Origin: Marasmius tenuissimus
Taxonomy: Eukaryota > Basidiomycota > Agaricomycetes > Agaricales > Marasmiaceae
DNA: 64,000 bases
Reading direction: 5' to 3'
Assembly: GCA_029532415.1 (NCBI GenBank)
Contig: JAQOTA010000060.1
Location: 744,001 to 808,000, forward strand
Numbering within the stretch: position 1 is the stretch's first letter; each line of letters opens with the position of its first letter. A program made the position numbers and the translations under genes. Shown here piece after piece: positions 23,836 to 36,900 of the stretch. The notes under the pieces were generated by a model. The model was not told the origin of the DNA and made no database searches. It saw only the letters and a program-made list of their open reading frames with translations.

Positions 23836-26800
23836 ATGCCACCAGGGCCCAGTTCATATTCCGTCACCGACTCATTTGGTCCCATTTCAACACCCAGCCT
23901 CAACGAGGACTACAGCGCTGATCATTACCACCGCATCTCTTCGCAGAAGAAACGAAATATAGACAGAGCATGCGACGCCTGTCGAAGAAGAAAGACGAAA
24001 TGTGATGGCCCAAAGATGGCCGACAACATTTGCACCAAGTGTGCTCAGAGTCGGAAGCCTTGCACCTATGTGTACGTCGCTGTTCACGATCTGTTTTTCG
24101 CTACGTGCCCCTTCTGAGCTTTGTTTAACTAGCGAAGCTTCCAAGCCCCGAGGGCCCCCAAAAGCGTGAGCTCGATGAGGATACGTCGGCCCGTTAACGC
24201 GTGCTCATCTGTTCGTGTAGATACATCACAGCTCTCGAGGATCGGTTAGAGTCCCTGGAGGGCCTTTTGAAGCGAGTAAGTACAGATATCGTTGCTCAGA
24301 CGTCCGTTCAAAATCTCCTCTCTATTCAGCTACGGCCCGACCAAGATTTTTCTGAGGAGTTGGGTCCCCCGATCGTAAAGGACTCTTGGAAACTTGAGGA
24401 CACCACAGCGAACAGGAGCAATCCCGGAACGCACATAATCTCTACCCCGACCCTCCCCACAGCCTCCCCTACAACTCGTCCTCAACTCCCTGAAGCATTT
24501 CGCACCATGCGCACACCCAACGAATCCAATGATTCCGATTCCGATTCCGACTCGGCATCCAATCAATTTTATTCTTCAGATTCGGACGGGCTGGTGGATA
24601 ATTATACGACGGGGATGGAGCGGCTGACACTCAGAGGGCCAGACACGTTGGCTGAAGAAGATGAAAACCATGCCCGGTTCCACGGAAAGAGCAGCTCGAT
24701 GAACCTTATCGACGCCACACGAAAGTTCAAACAACTCCACATTCAACAAACGATGGATGGCGAGGTTAGAATGCCATCGACCAACACAATCTCTGCACAG
24801 CCGACTTCATACAACCTTAGTTTCACTAGGCGACCCGAGTACTGGCGTTTTCCGAAAGTGGGTGGCGTTCGCGTTTCACCTTGTTCGCAACGCGGCTGAT
24901 ATGTTTTCCAGTGGGAGTTTGTATGGGAAGGGTTGCACATACAGTCACCGGAGGTCTTGTCCGATGTCCTGGCTAAATTTCCGCCTCCGGAGCTGGCCAG
25001 CAGCTTATTCGAGCTGTACTTTCACCACGTCAATGTCCTCTTTCCGTTGTTACATCGACCGACCTTCGAACGGCAATGGAAAGAGCGGCTTCACGAACGC
25101 AATATCTGGTTTGCTTGTCTCTCGATGTCCATCCTCGCGCTGGCCAGTCGTTGGAGTCAAGACGTTCGAGTTCTGCCTGACAACGAGCAGAACAAGCCGT
25201 CAGAAGCCATTGACTGGACTCTCGCGGGCTGGAGGTACTTTTCCGTCTGCTTAAGTATACACCGTACGCGCCGTAGTCTCTTTTTCCCCGCCTCACTATT
25301 CGAGATCCAAACATTCAATGTAGGTTCAACTTTTCTCCAGCCAGTAAAACGGGCTCACATGTTGGTTCTTGCCAGACCTTGTCATTGTTCTTGAGAGGGG
25401 CGTCCTCACAGACGGCTGCCTGGCTTTTCATAACGATGGGTCTACGCAAAGCTCAAGACGCAGGGGCACATCGAAAGTCCATCTATCATCGGACCCCAAC
25501 AGTGGATGACGAACTGTGGAGACGTGCCTTCTGGATGCTAGTTGGCCTTGATCGAGTGGCCAGTGCGGGGCTAGGGAGACCTTGTAGTGTCGATGAGGAA
25601 AAGTACGTTCATATCTCGGTCTCTATTGCTTTGATCTAACTTACCGCCTTTCGTCCGCCTTCTCCCCTTTCAGTTTCGATTTAGATCCTCCAATGGATAT
25701 CGATGACGAGTACTGGGAACATGACGACCCTTCGCTGGCCTTCCGGCAACCGGAAGGAAAGCCCTCGAAAGTAGCGTCATTCATTCTCTGGCTCTCGCTG
25801 ACCGACATCATCGCTTTTGCCTTGAGGACTATCGTAAGGCTGAGATTTTTCCCGCCCAATGCCCGGCTGAAAAGTTTTTCCAGTACACAGTTCGTCCATC
25901 GAGTGTCTTGATGGCAGAGATGAAACCTCCGTCCTCAGAGGACATTGTCAGGCAGCTAGACGACCTTCTGACAACATGGATTGACAAGGTGCCAGAACAC
26001 CGTAAGTCCTCCGTCCCTTGTGTAAAACTCAGCCGAAATCTGAGTGTGACCCTCTTTCGCAGTGAGATGGTCCGAAGACACGCAGGACCATGTTATCTCA
26101 AATCAGTCAACGATGTTGTATAACACATATCACTTCACTCAAATCCTCGTCCATCGTCCTTTTATGCGACCGTTACGGATCGCCCATCTCGACCGGAATC
26201 TTACCTCAACCTCCCCAGACTTGGCTATCTGCTGCAGTGCCGCTAGGTCATGCGTCCGGATAGTCGAGAAACAAATGAAGTTGGGGTACTCGAACGTGAT
26301 TGAACTCATACATGTTGCACAAGTCGCAGCCGCCGTTCTCATAATTGAGGTATGGCATCTAAAAGCGAAGGAATCGGTGCACAAAGCCACCAGCAGGGAG
26401 GAGGATACCAAACCAAAATATTTCCAGAACATCCAAGAACTTTTGGATGATATAGAGATACTGATACAAGCGCTGGAATGGGCGAGACCTCGCTATGGCC
26501 AAGTACCTTTGGTAGTGTAGGTGAATTCTTCTTGCTGTCGCTATCTTTCCTGACCATTTGGGTGGATAAATATAGGGCTAAACTGCGAGAGGCTTTACCG
26601 GGTCCCGATGACGAAGCTTCTGCCATGGAAATACCGATATACTCCTTCAACGATGTCGTCGAAGCTTCAGCAGATCTATCCGCCACGGAGGAGCATCCTA
26701 CATCTCCTATGTTAGCCCAGGCTCCCGCCACTTCCTCGGCAATGTGGCCATCACCAGAAACGGACAGCAGCGGGACTTCGGCGATGTCTCTCTATCCGAC

Positions 26801-27474
26801 GACCTATCTGCCTCTTTCCACGCCGCCAGTCAACTCGTATACTTCAAATCCTCCTGCTTCCACATACCAACATGCTCAGTCACACACCGGAGGAGCCCTA
26901 AACGGAGCACAGTCCTTCAACGTGCGAGCTCAACGCCCGCTTCAGGCTGAAGCGTATTGGCAATCGTCGATACCATCAGAAATCGGCGAACCTTCCACGC
27001 GTGATAGAGTCGGGCTTTCAAATCTTCCCTCTTCAGGGAGACAGGACTTTGGGCTTGGTTCCCTTGAGCCAAACTCCAGCGCTAGGTACAATGGAGGCTT
27101 CGAAGGATACCATCATCAGCACGACCTGGCTCTCAGAAACGGAAATCTTGATCCTTTGCATCCTCAAGGTGTATATCATGAGGTTTCCGACGCTCGATCT
27201 ATCCCTATGGCATACCATCATCCTTTTGCCATCAAGGATCCAGAGTATAGGTTTGTAGAATCATTCCAAGAATCGATCATTACACAGTCTCATCAGTCTT
27301 TCTAGGCCACACATCGGGGCTCAAGGATGGAGATATCAACCCGGCGAACCCCTACCTCCGTCGCATCCTTACGGCTCAAGCAACTCCTTGCATCGAGGGC
27401 ACCATCCCGAACATCATGGATTCCACCCACATCGTTTCCCCAGTGCTACCCATCCGCACTCGTACGGACGTTAA
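23836..27474 (+). CDS. Zn2Cys6 fungal transcription factor with fungal-specific regulatory (middle homology) domain
   Basis: A DNA-binding regulator. Near residue 45 is a binuclear zinc cluster with spacing CX2CX6CX9CX2CX6C (CDACRRRKTKC opens it), then a linker and the dimerising coil YITALEDRLESLEGLLKRV. A Ser/Asp-rich region (repeated DSDSDS near 24535) precedes the fungal_trans domain: FELYFHHVNVLFPLLHRPTF, WFACLSMSILALASRWSQD, LFLRGASSQTAAWLFITMGL, RKAQDAGAHRK and ELWRRAFWMLVGLDRVASAG with LGRPCSVDEE, the family's signature. The C-terminus is Pro/Ser/Tyr/His-rich, as in activation domains. The last exon is reached by splicing at about 27251-27304 and ends in His-rich sequence at TAA 27472-27474; without it the frame stops at 27305. 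The target genes are unknown; xylanolytic regulators share this layout. Confidence 0.9.
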
Positions 27475-27987
27475 TATAATGAATATGGAAATATGGAAGG
27501 TTTCAGCAATGTAGCAGTAGCTTCGCAGTCAGGCTCAGTTCGCTCTCTTTTTCTAATTTATCCCCTCGATCTTGGGTTCAAAATGATACTAAGTAATAAT
27601 GGTCCGCTGTATAAATGCATCTACTGTATCCGGTATAATGACATTGTAAATTCCTATAACAGTTCCGAGTCTATTGAAACTGAGGGAGCAAAGTGCTGTA
27701 TAAGCTGTAGTTCTCAACTGGCGGCATCTTCCGGCACCTTGCCTGATCCAGAATCCCCCAATCCTCCCTGCATGTCCGAAATTCTTCAACGTCGACGTCA
27801 ATCATCGCCGCCCTCTCATGTTTGGCTCAGTCGAGCTCGATGTCCCAGAATGTTGCTGTCCGGAACGTAAACGCCCATCACATAAAGCTGCGGGTCTGCC
27901 GACAAGACAAGGCAGTGTTTATTGAGGCTTCCTGATCGCCAGATGTGGCCTTGATTATTGTAACCTTCTTTTCCTCGAACCTCCATC
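27475..27987. other. Intergenic region, 3' of regulator and 5' of four-helix protein
   Basis: 513 bp between two plus-strand genes. An open frame at 27493-27870 has low coding character and no domain. It most likely contains the 3' UTR and the next promoter. Confidence 0.5.
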
Positions 27988-29158
27988 ATGCCACGCAGCA
28001 ACCTGAAGGAATTCATCTTCGGTGGCAAGACCTTTTGCTGCTGCCTCCCCGTGAGGTTTGGGCTTATAGCTATGACGTTTTTGGGTATCCTCTTTGGCGG
28101 TTTATTGTCTATAGTTTGCTGGTTTGAGGTTTCTAGTGAGTCTTTAGATCTCTCTTTTCGTTCGCGTCGATTGAACAAACCCTCTGCTCAGATGCCCCGC
28201 CTGAGATGGAAGGGACGACAAAGGCAGCATTGGTCGTTGCTGGGCTGGTTCAGACAGTATTATTGCTGGCGTCTATGCTGGGGTGCGTACTCCCTGTCTT
28301 TGGGTGTCGAAGAAGGCACTCAATAGCTTCCTCCTCAGCTTCATAGGCGCGATCGTTCGAAAACAGTCCTTCGTTCAAACCTATGCGTACATATTGTACG
28401 GCCACTTTCTGCTCAACGTCGCGGTGGCCATATTCCTTCTTGTCATGATTACCCGCGCCTCATCGAATGCTGTTACGAAAGCCTGCGAGGAGACTGTCAA
28501 GGATAGCGGCGGGCAAGACCAGTGTACTGGTTTAATCAGGGTTGTACGTCAAATCATCATTGCAGTATCACTGGTTGTGCTCTTGATCGAGCTCTGTACG
28601 TTCTCTTTCGCGCCCGTCTCGTTTCCACATGTCTGACGCGTGTATGTGCATCTAGATGGTGCTATTATTGCAGCGCGTTATCTCAACCAGATACAGGGCG
28701 AAAAACGAACGGCGCGATCAGTTCGCGAGTCCCGCATCCGTGAATCGCAAGCGTTTGAGATCCAAGAGATGAACAAAAGGCGCTCCCAGAGGCCAACAAG
28801 CACAACAGACTTTACGCGCGATTACGACCCCTATGAAGAAACTGGTGTCCAACACAATCGCCATAGTACCTCTGGGTCTTCGTTGCACGGCTACCAGAGC
28901 GTTGCCCTGGCCGACGAGCACGAGGGATATGGCGGGGGCTCTTGGACACACGAAGATGTCGCATCGGTGGAGAAAGCTCGTCTCCGGAGTCTGGAGGAAG
29001 GCGACAATGGGGAACTGCCAAACCCTTTCCTTAGCAACAGCGAATCCAAACACGATGACAAGGCCAAGCATGCCCTTACTAGTACTACGGCATCAACAGA
29101 GTCGGACACTCTTCCTAGATACAGTCTCTCCGATCCTTCTAAGGCCCAGGGACATTGA
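27988..29158 (+). CDS. Four-helix membrane protein with long Ser/Glu-rich cytosolic tail, unassigned family
   Basis: Starts MPRSNLKEFIFGGKTFCCCL with a Cys cluster right before helix 1 (RFGLIAMTFLGILFGGLLSI). After an intron, APPEMEGTTKAALVVAGLVQ with VLLLASMLG makes helix 2. Helix 3 is YILYGHFLLNVAVAIFLLVM, and a luminal loop with two Cys (KACEETVKD, QDQCTGL) precedes helix 4 (IIIAVSLVVLLIEL). Then come AARYLNQIQGEKRTARSVRE and about 150 polar residues ending GH at 29158. The topology resembles LAPTM/MARVEL-like tetraspans, and the CCCLPVR motif recurs in fungal proteins as far as I recall, but I cannot name the family. Cys clusters beside helix 1 can be palmitoylated (inference). Four introns fit. 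Confidence 0.75.
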
Positions 29159-29414
29159 AACTCACTTCTCATCTTGACACGGACTATTTTTCTTGAATTT
29201 CATTCAGCTTTCTTGGTTGTACAGGTTGTACAAGTAGTTACTTGAATAACGATATGTAGACAAGCAGTGCCCGAGCCCCAGTCGCTTCAATCGGGTAAAT
29301 GAGCTGTCCTGTTGCCGTCCCCCAGAAAATTCAGAGGTATGATTGTGCCACCGGTCAATTGACACAGATGGTGTCAAGAATGCCTGTGGGCCTCGTCATG
29401 GACACCAACCTGAA

Positions 29415-30867
29415 TCAACCACTGCTGCTGTTAGCTGTTCCGTTTGTGGGCGGCACCGTTGGCACGACAGTTGTGGTGGGAACGGTCAGGTTGGTGCTTG
29501 TGCGAGTCATCAAGGAGTTCAAAATCAGCGCAAGACCGCTCATCTGACCGGGCTGGAGCAACGAGACGTTGATTTCTAGGTTGAGCATGCTGCCGTTCGA
29601 ACCACGCAAGACCGCGGGAGGTGCAGGGTGACCTGTGGTGGGCGGTACGGGAGTAATCCCGATACGGTAAAGGGCGGGGAGGCAAGCAACAGGCAGTTGT
29701 ACTGGGATAGGCGCGGCGGTTGTATTAGACGGGACGGGCGTTGAGGCTGGCGTGCCCGCTGCCGATGTGGTGGTCATAGGAACGGGGATCGTCACTCCAG
29801 CCTGATATGGGACGGAAGGTGTTGAATTTGGGGAAGGAGGAACGGCAACAGGAACAGGTACCGGTGTTGGTGTAGGTGCAGATGTTGTCGCCGTCGTCGC
29901 GGTTGTCGTCGCGGCTGTTGCTGGTGTAACTGGGAAAGTAGTTACGGTGGGAGAGTTGATGCCTGCAGCATAGGGCTGAGCGTATGCATAGGTTCGATAA
30001 TAAGCAGTTGCACCAGCAGGGGTACTAGGGGGAAGAGGGTATTGTAATACGACGCTCGGGGTACGTTATTAGAGGCCGCTTTTCTTGCTCTTTCCAGTCT
30101 TTCGAGTTCCGAACGAGCAGCCCTTAGCTCACTACCAAGTAATGCCAGGTCCGAGCGGTCAGACTCCAGTCCAATCTGCGAGACCGCTATGACTTCCTCC
30201 TTGAAGGGTACCTGGACAAAAATGGGTCACTGGAGTTCACAGAGATGCAGTGACTATCGGCACTAACTTCGCCTGATTTTATTCTCGTATGCCGGAATCG
30301 TTTCTCAAGATCTTTCCTTCTTTTGAAGCATTCCAGAGCAAACTCGGTTTCTGCACGACGTGAGCGAAATTCATAGCAAAAACATGATAGACTTGCCAGC
30401 ATTTTCCGTTCTCAGCTCCTCAGCCTTGCTTTTGCCCTTTCGATCTGTTACAAGGGGTTTGAGGTCCTCTACTGGATTGAGAAAGATGTGATAGGGGAGT
30501 AGCCTCTTCACTACGTCCACGGAATCTATGAATGGTGTATCCACGTCGGGATCCAGAACCGCCGAATGGTCTTCCGCAAGTCGTGATGCAAACCTTTGGC
30601 AATCGTGAGATCGTGAAAAATCGACGGAAAACTCACTCACTTGGCTGCTGTAGCTTTAGTGATTTCGTTTTCCTCTGAGGTTCTCGCCTTGCTCCTGGGA
30701 TTCTTTTGCGCGGGCGTCGATTGCCATGTTGACGGACCAGCTAGAGTAGGCGACGATGTCGACTGGGGTGACGATTGTTGTGAAGAAGTAAGGTTCTTTG
30801 AGGCAAGATTAGGGACAGATTGGGGTGCAGAAGAGGAAGAAAACGTTGCAAGTTGTTCTGTCGACAT
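29415..30867 (-). CDS. GLTSCR1-domain protein (putative SWI/SNF-class chromatin remodeller subunit)
   Basis: The core is KFASRLAEDHSAVLDPDVDT, PFIDSVDVVKRLLPYHIF, LNPVEDL, matching the GLTSCR1 (BICRA/BICRAL) conserved region, which in animals marks the non-canonical BAF complex. N-terminal residues are Ser/Thr/Gln-rich. After the domain come a Lys-rich stretch, ETEFALECFKRRKDLEKRFR, a coiled coil (SELRAARSELERLERARKAA) and a long Pro/Thr/Val-rich low-complexity tail, stop 29415-29417. The frame changes near 30025; a 50-nt intron (29976-30025, GTACCC...CTCAG) explains it. Three in-frame ATGs are possible starts: 30867 (MSTEQLATFSSSS, chosen because it leaves 128 bp to the divergent gene), 30897 and 30972. 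The chromatin role is inferred from the domain only. Confidence 0.78.
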
Positions 30868-30995
30868 CGAGTTTGTTGTGATTAGGTCCCCGGTCATCCG
30901 GTCACCGTCACTGTGACTCTGGTCTTCGGACTTCCACCACCAACAATTCCGAGTTCTCAATGAGACCTTCATAGCCAGACAAACAATTCACTGTC
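30868..30995. promoter_or_regulatory. Compact divergent promoter, GLTSCR1 protein / CSF1
   Basis: At most 128 bp lie between the chosen start of the GLTSCR1-domain gene and the CSF1 start, or 23 bp if the upstream ATG at 30972 is used. The two genes must share regulatory DNA. Confidence 0.55.
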
Positions 30996-33900
30996 ATGAT
31001 CAACACCTGGCTTCTTGTCGCCTGCATTTGTGTGGACCTCGGACTCTTGACTTATTTTTTCTACTGGAACCGTTTCATAGCATGGATATTGGGCCTGCTA
31101 ATTCGAGTGCTCTATTGGAATCAGGGTGCCTCCAGTCTATGGCTTCGAATAGGTATTTGGACGCGTTATATGCTCACCGAGTACATGATCAATAACCAAA
31201 TCTGCAGGTTCAATCCAGTTCTCGATACTGAGCGGGAGAATTCTCCTGAAGGACGTGCACTACCACACAAGTAATCAGACTGTCAAGATTGTGAAGGCAC
31301 AGATATCATGGCGTTATTGGATACGGGGACCTATGACTGAGGACGAACTCAATGGATTCAAGGCGGAAGGAGAAGGTGTGAATCGGCTCATGGGACGTTA
31401 TCCCGTATTGACTCCTGTCTTACAGGGACTTCGACACGAAAGACTTCTTGTAGAATCAAAATAACCATTCACGGATTGGAATGGGTACTCTACAACAGAA
31501 CTGCAGCTTATGACAACATACTCTCCCAAATGCCCACCAGCAGGAATGCTCCTGGAGACGGTGCAAAGGAACGAAACGTTTTGCGAAAGTCTGGTCCGTG
31601 ACACTCCTCTCAAAACCATCTTTGTCTAATGGGAAATAATAGCTACGAACCTGTCCGTTGCCACCCCATCCTTCTTGGCCAACTCGTTCAGGTCACACGC
31701 GCCGAAGTTCATACAACGGATGATGGCCTGGGTCAAGCAACAACTTCCGAACCTCGACCCGAAAGAGTTGCTTCCTCTTGCAATAGAAGTATCGAAAGGA
31801 GCGATCATTTGTGGAAGCGCCTCGACTTCGAGCATCTTGGTGTCAGAGTTCCAAAGAGTGGAGGGAACGTTTGGCATTACACGGGTGCGCGATCAAATCC
31901 TTCTACGTCAATCCAACCTTGACTCAAACTTGCACAGTCTCGTTCTCAGTACGATGTATACAAGCAACTGCTCAACCTGAGGTTCACTCATGCAGTTATT
32001 CGAATGAAGGAGAACAACAATTACCACGAACCGATGACCGCCACAGGGGAAGCGCTCACCAGTTATATCGACAGGTGAATTCTCAAGTCTTCTAGGTATC
32101 GATCTGGACTCTTTGCTAACCTTCCTCACAGGTCTACGCAACAGGGATCATCCAATCTCACGTATAACGCATTTGCAAAGCTCTGGAACCGCCTCAAACT
32201 GTATCGGCTTGTCACCAAGTATCTCGCAAAAGACCGTAAACGTCCGTCCTCTAAGCGGATGGAACCTGAGGGGACTCCTATTGGGGCTGATTTCTCAACG
32301 CTGGAGTATGCCATTGAGCGAAAAGTCCTTGAGTCACCTACTCTTGAGTTACTCTACTACGTCGATGTGGCGGGGGAGGTTCCACCCTTCCCTCATATCA
32401 AGGGACATAGTCCATCCGGGATATTTGATGTTGGGAATGGTGACATGGGTCCCGAATGGGGTGTTGATCTGGTTATCCATGGCGGTACATTAAGATATGG
32501 TCCTTGGGCAGATAGGCAGCGGTGGGTGTACAACTTTCCTTCTCAAGTCCACGACCATAACTCCCATGCAGGGCGGAACTTCAACGGGCCTTCTTCCCGC
32601 CTACCTATCAAGACGCAAGTCCCACCGCGAAACTCGAACCTGGCGACCAGAGGTTATGGACATCCTTGAAAGTATTCATCGAGTTCAGAGAAGATGTTCA
32701 ACTCCACATTCCCTTCCGCGAGGCGTCCAAGGTGACTTCTGACGGGTCCGTTTAGAATAGTTCTAACTCTCGGATAGAACTGGCAATGGGATGGACTCAG
32801 CGAATCGCCAAATCGACCGCGAACAAGGGAACCGGGCTATCTTCATGTCACGGCAGGGGATCGTTCCTCTATCAGCTATCTCATGCCGATGGTAGCAGGC
32901 TCTAGCGGATATGAGCCCATTCTAGAGGTTCATCTAGATACAGTGGCTGTCACATCAAGCCTCAACGACATTCGTCTGGTGTCCTCCGAAAGCTGCCGGG
33001 TACGCACTTTGCTCACGCCCACATTCACGCCACTGATCGCGAAATAGATTCACTGCGACTTACCCTCCCCTCTCCAGTGGAATGCCGAGCGCACATGGGG
33101 AATAGCAATTTCCTTTAGAAACCCCGAGCTTTTTACCCTCCGGGATCACATCAACATGTTCACTGACTTAGGTAAGGATTGGGCATCCGGACCTCCCACT
33201 CACTTCAACCGTTTCGTCCCCATGGTCTATGAGATTGATGCCGATCTTCATCACTACGAATTGAACCTCTACGCTAATGACCAGAATATAATCGACAAGC
33301 CCCTAACGAAAGACGAGAACGGTACGACAATTGGTTGAAGTTGCCCAATTTCAGACTTGCTTACATAATATGCTCAGCCATCTTGACCATGTTTGGAAAT
33401 CGTCTCAAAAGCAGGACCATCATACCTTCCAACGTTTTCCGTCCTGACTGGACTAAAATTTCCTTCTCCGTTGATATCCCGGACGTGGAACTCCGTCTCT
33501 CTTTACCTCGCTGGAACGTAAACGCTCTCCACGCTCCTAAAGAAGGGAGCAGTTTGGCGAAGGTCGACTCGTTCACCATCGATGGATCATATCTTTATTA
33601 TGCGGAGGTCCACGAGGAGAACGTCGAGCAACTGAAGCTGAACTTTGATGTGAGCCTGCCTTCTGCTTGTGCCTCTGCACGCATACTAACGTCTCTCAGG
33701 CATGTAATGTGGCGTTCAAGGCGCTGGGATGGTCGATACGATACCTCATGATCGTTCGAGAGAACTACTTGGGATCATTCACCCACTTCTCCACGCTATA
33801 TGAATATCTGGAGAGAAAGGAGAGAGGTCTCCCGCCTGGTGACCCAGTATTTCAGAAATATCGGAAAGGAAAAGTGGGTCCCGAAAGAGTGCTGACGAGG

Positions 33901-36900
33901 ACAAACAACTAACCAACGCCCCAGACGAATATGCTGAACGTTGACTTGGGTGTCGTGCTTCAAAACGGGATGGTCCTTCTTCCAGCCGGAATTCCAGGAC
34001 ATGAAATTTCTTCTTCCGCTACGGACAGCTCAGAAACGTCACTGGGGCTCGGTCCTTGTGTTGTCATGAGTTTCCCAGAGTTGCAAGTTCATCTGAGGGT
34101 ACATGATCACGGAATGGGTACGTTGCCATACTCAAACCGCTTGACTTGACTAATTGCTCCCGCTGCAAGAAATGGCTCTCAACATCGACACTATAACCAG
34201 TGGCATTGAGCATAACCTTCCAGAAAGAGTATCTTGCTTTGCCACGGGAAATAAGAGTCTCCTGGTCATCGACGGTGCGTGCTACTCTTCACGAGTCCTT
34301 ATACCCTCTCATTGTCTCGCTTAGGTCTTGACATTACGGCCAATCGATTATTTGGGCCCCCGCCAAGCAATCTGACATACGTTTGTATTTGGGAGATCGA
34401 CGTCGGCCACACCAAGGCTTGTTTCTCTGCCTCAGAGGGTTCGATACTCGCAGCAGCAGGAAAGGCCTTCCGTGTCAATTTCTCCGACCTACTGAACGCT
34501 CCTGCATCTGACTACATGCCACCCACCTATCCTGACCGTGAGTGCGATCTTTCTTCTGCCCATAACTACCCTAACTTTCGAACAGTGACGTTCCTGGCCG
34601 TCAAATTGCGGGGCTGTGACGTTGTCTGGAAAGCTGGGAATGCTGCCCTACATCTCTCACTTCCTTCAGGTCTGAAGCTGGATCACAATGACCTTGGTGG
34701 GCATAAGTACCGTACATTGACAACCGTGCAACTGCCACATATCTCTGTCAAGATGTACTTGAGGGAACTCAACGACAGAGTGTGGCTCGAAGCTGGTAAC
34801 GTGACATCTGACCTATTTCTCGACATCTACTCCCGTCCGGCAGACTGGCAGAAAGCTGCAGAATTGCAAGCGGCGTATGTCGAGGAACAAGACAAAGAGA
34901 CTGGGAGAGCGGCAACCATGTTTAACATCCTCCGTCAAAGCACAGGACTCGAAGGTTGTCGTTTTGATTGGTCGGGCCCTCTGTTAGTGCCGACGCTCAT
35001 GATTTCAAAATAGGTAGTATCACACATAGCTCTGGAGTTTACCTGCCGCCGCCAAGTTTGTCGCACTCTTCTGCGTATCATCCCCACGTTCGTCGCAATT
35101 CTCGGCCACCGAATGTCAACCCAGAACCGTCTGGTACCGACGGGGAGTCAGATTATGATCAAGTGCTGGCTTACAAAAAAAGCCTTATGTCGTGCGTAGT
35201 TGATTCCTGATAGATGGAGACTGTTGTTCACAGAGCACTAGGTCTTCACACACATTCAAGAGACCGAAAGTTGCATACGCACATGGAAACATGAGTTCTG
35301 GAGACGAGTCTGATGATGAGGACTTAACTGATCGGTCGGACAGCGATTGGTTTGAAGAGGGTGAGTAAATGAGTCCAGTGTCAATATCGAGCTTACGTCC
35401 GTTCATTCTTAGGTTCCACTGAGCAAAAGCCAACCTATGCAGTGAAAAGCCATCGATTGCTGACGAGACACTTCATCTCCGAGAACAATCTGAACCCTGC
35501 TCTTTGGGACGATTCAGGGCCTTTCCTTTGTGTTAAGGTAAGCGTTGCAACTGGCATGCATATTAAAACATTCGTGCTCAATCCGAGATGCTTAGGACAG
35601 CAAATTACCTCCCTTCTCCTACCTTCCTACTTCTCATTCTTCCTCGATCGCCTCCGCACCTAGAGCTGCACCCGGACACGAACCAGTAACGACGTATCGA
35701 CTGGCCCAGAGGCGCACTTTGGAAGCCAATGTCACGCCTCTAATATTTCCTGTCTTTTCCGAATTGGAGGAGGACCTAGCCTACTCTGTAAGCCCTCTGA
35801 GCAAAACATGTTGAAGTGAACAGCCTTCTGATCCTTGCGCCATAGGTTCCGACGCCCGAACTCGTGATAGACAACGCCACTGCGTACTACATCACGCAGG
35901 TTATTGACGAGCAGAAGTCTATGGACCTCAAGCGGACGATTGTCGACATTCAACTAGAGTCGATTGTGCTCCGTGCTGCTTTGCAAATGGATGGTCTGAG
36001 TGACTCCAAGAAACCTGGACCCTCGGAAAAGTTCGCGATCCTCGAATCTTCCTTCCGGAAACTCACTCTCTCGGGGACCATTTCACCCAATACTTTCGAT
36101 CTCAATGTAGGCGTTGACCTCACAAAGACCCACCTGTCATCTCTTGTCTGCACAGGACGAACCGTTCAGCTGTCTTCTCCAGCTTTATCCATTTCCCTCA
36201 GCGAAATTGCTGCGAAGACCTCCGAGCTTAAAATCAGCGTCGAATGCTCTACCGTGTTCCTGCAACTGACACACGCTGCGCCAGAAATGGTGTTGGTGGC
36301 CGGTCTTTCCCTATCTGATCTCTTTTCACGCATGAAGGAAGTCGACCAGAGACGAAAGGAAAGTGTAGCCACAACCGTCCAACGTGCCGTCCTTGGAATA
36401 ATCCGTCGTTCCGGCGATATTGTGTTCGTCGAGCGTCTTTCCGCAATTCAACCGTCATTTCTCGTGCAGGTCGGATTGCCCCATCAGCTTCGCACGAATC
36501 TGGTGTTTCGTTTCCTTTACCACCTCCGCGACTGTCTCTGGCACCTGCGCGAGAGGAATGTTACAGTCCATGACATGGCCGAATTCGAGTCCCCGAGCGT
36601 TGAGCTACTCGAAAGCTCGCTCAAGAAACGTTTACAAAGCCTGGACTCAGACGCAGCCAATTCCTCTGATCTTGCTACCCTGGCTTCCCTATTCATCCAC
36701 GACGAAGCTACGGAGAAGGAAGAAGCTCCCTCACCTCCCTATTTTGCCAAATACATATCCTTTAAACTCGCAGAGTTGCGGGTTGTCGCTAGTGACGAGT
36801 CGAGTGACGTCCCTAGTGAACTCCTCTTGGATAATATCTCATCGTGTGTTCGGATTCGGACACTGGACCTTTTGGATGCACAGCAAGGAAATCGCTTTAC

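Noticed and set aside
24530..24560. GATTCC repeat as a possible regulatory microsatellite
   Set aside because: It encodes the DSDSDS run of the zinc-cluster regulator, so it is coding low complexity.
29976..30025. Possible frameshift in the GLTSCR1-domain gene
   Set aside because: A 50-nt intron with GTACCC donor and CTCAG acceptor restores the frame and has a normal length for this genome.
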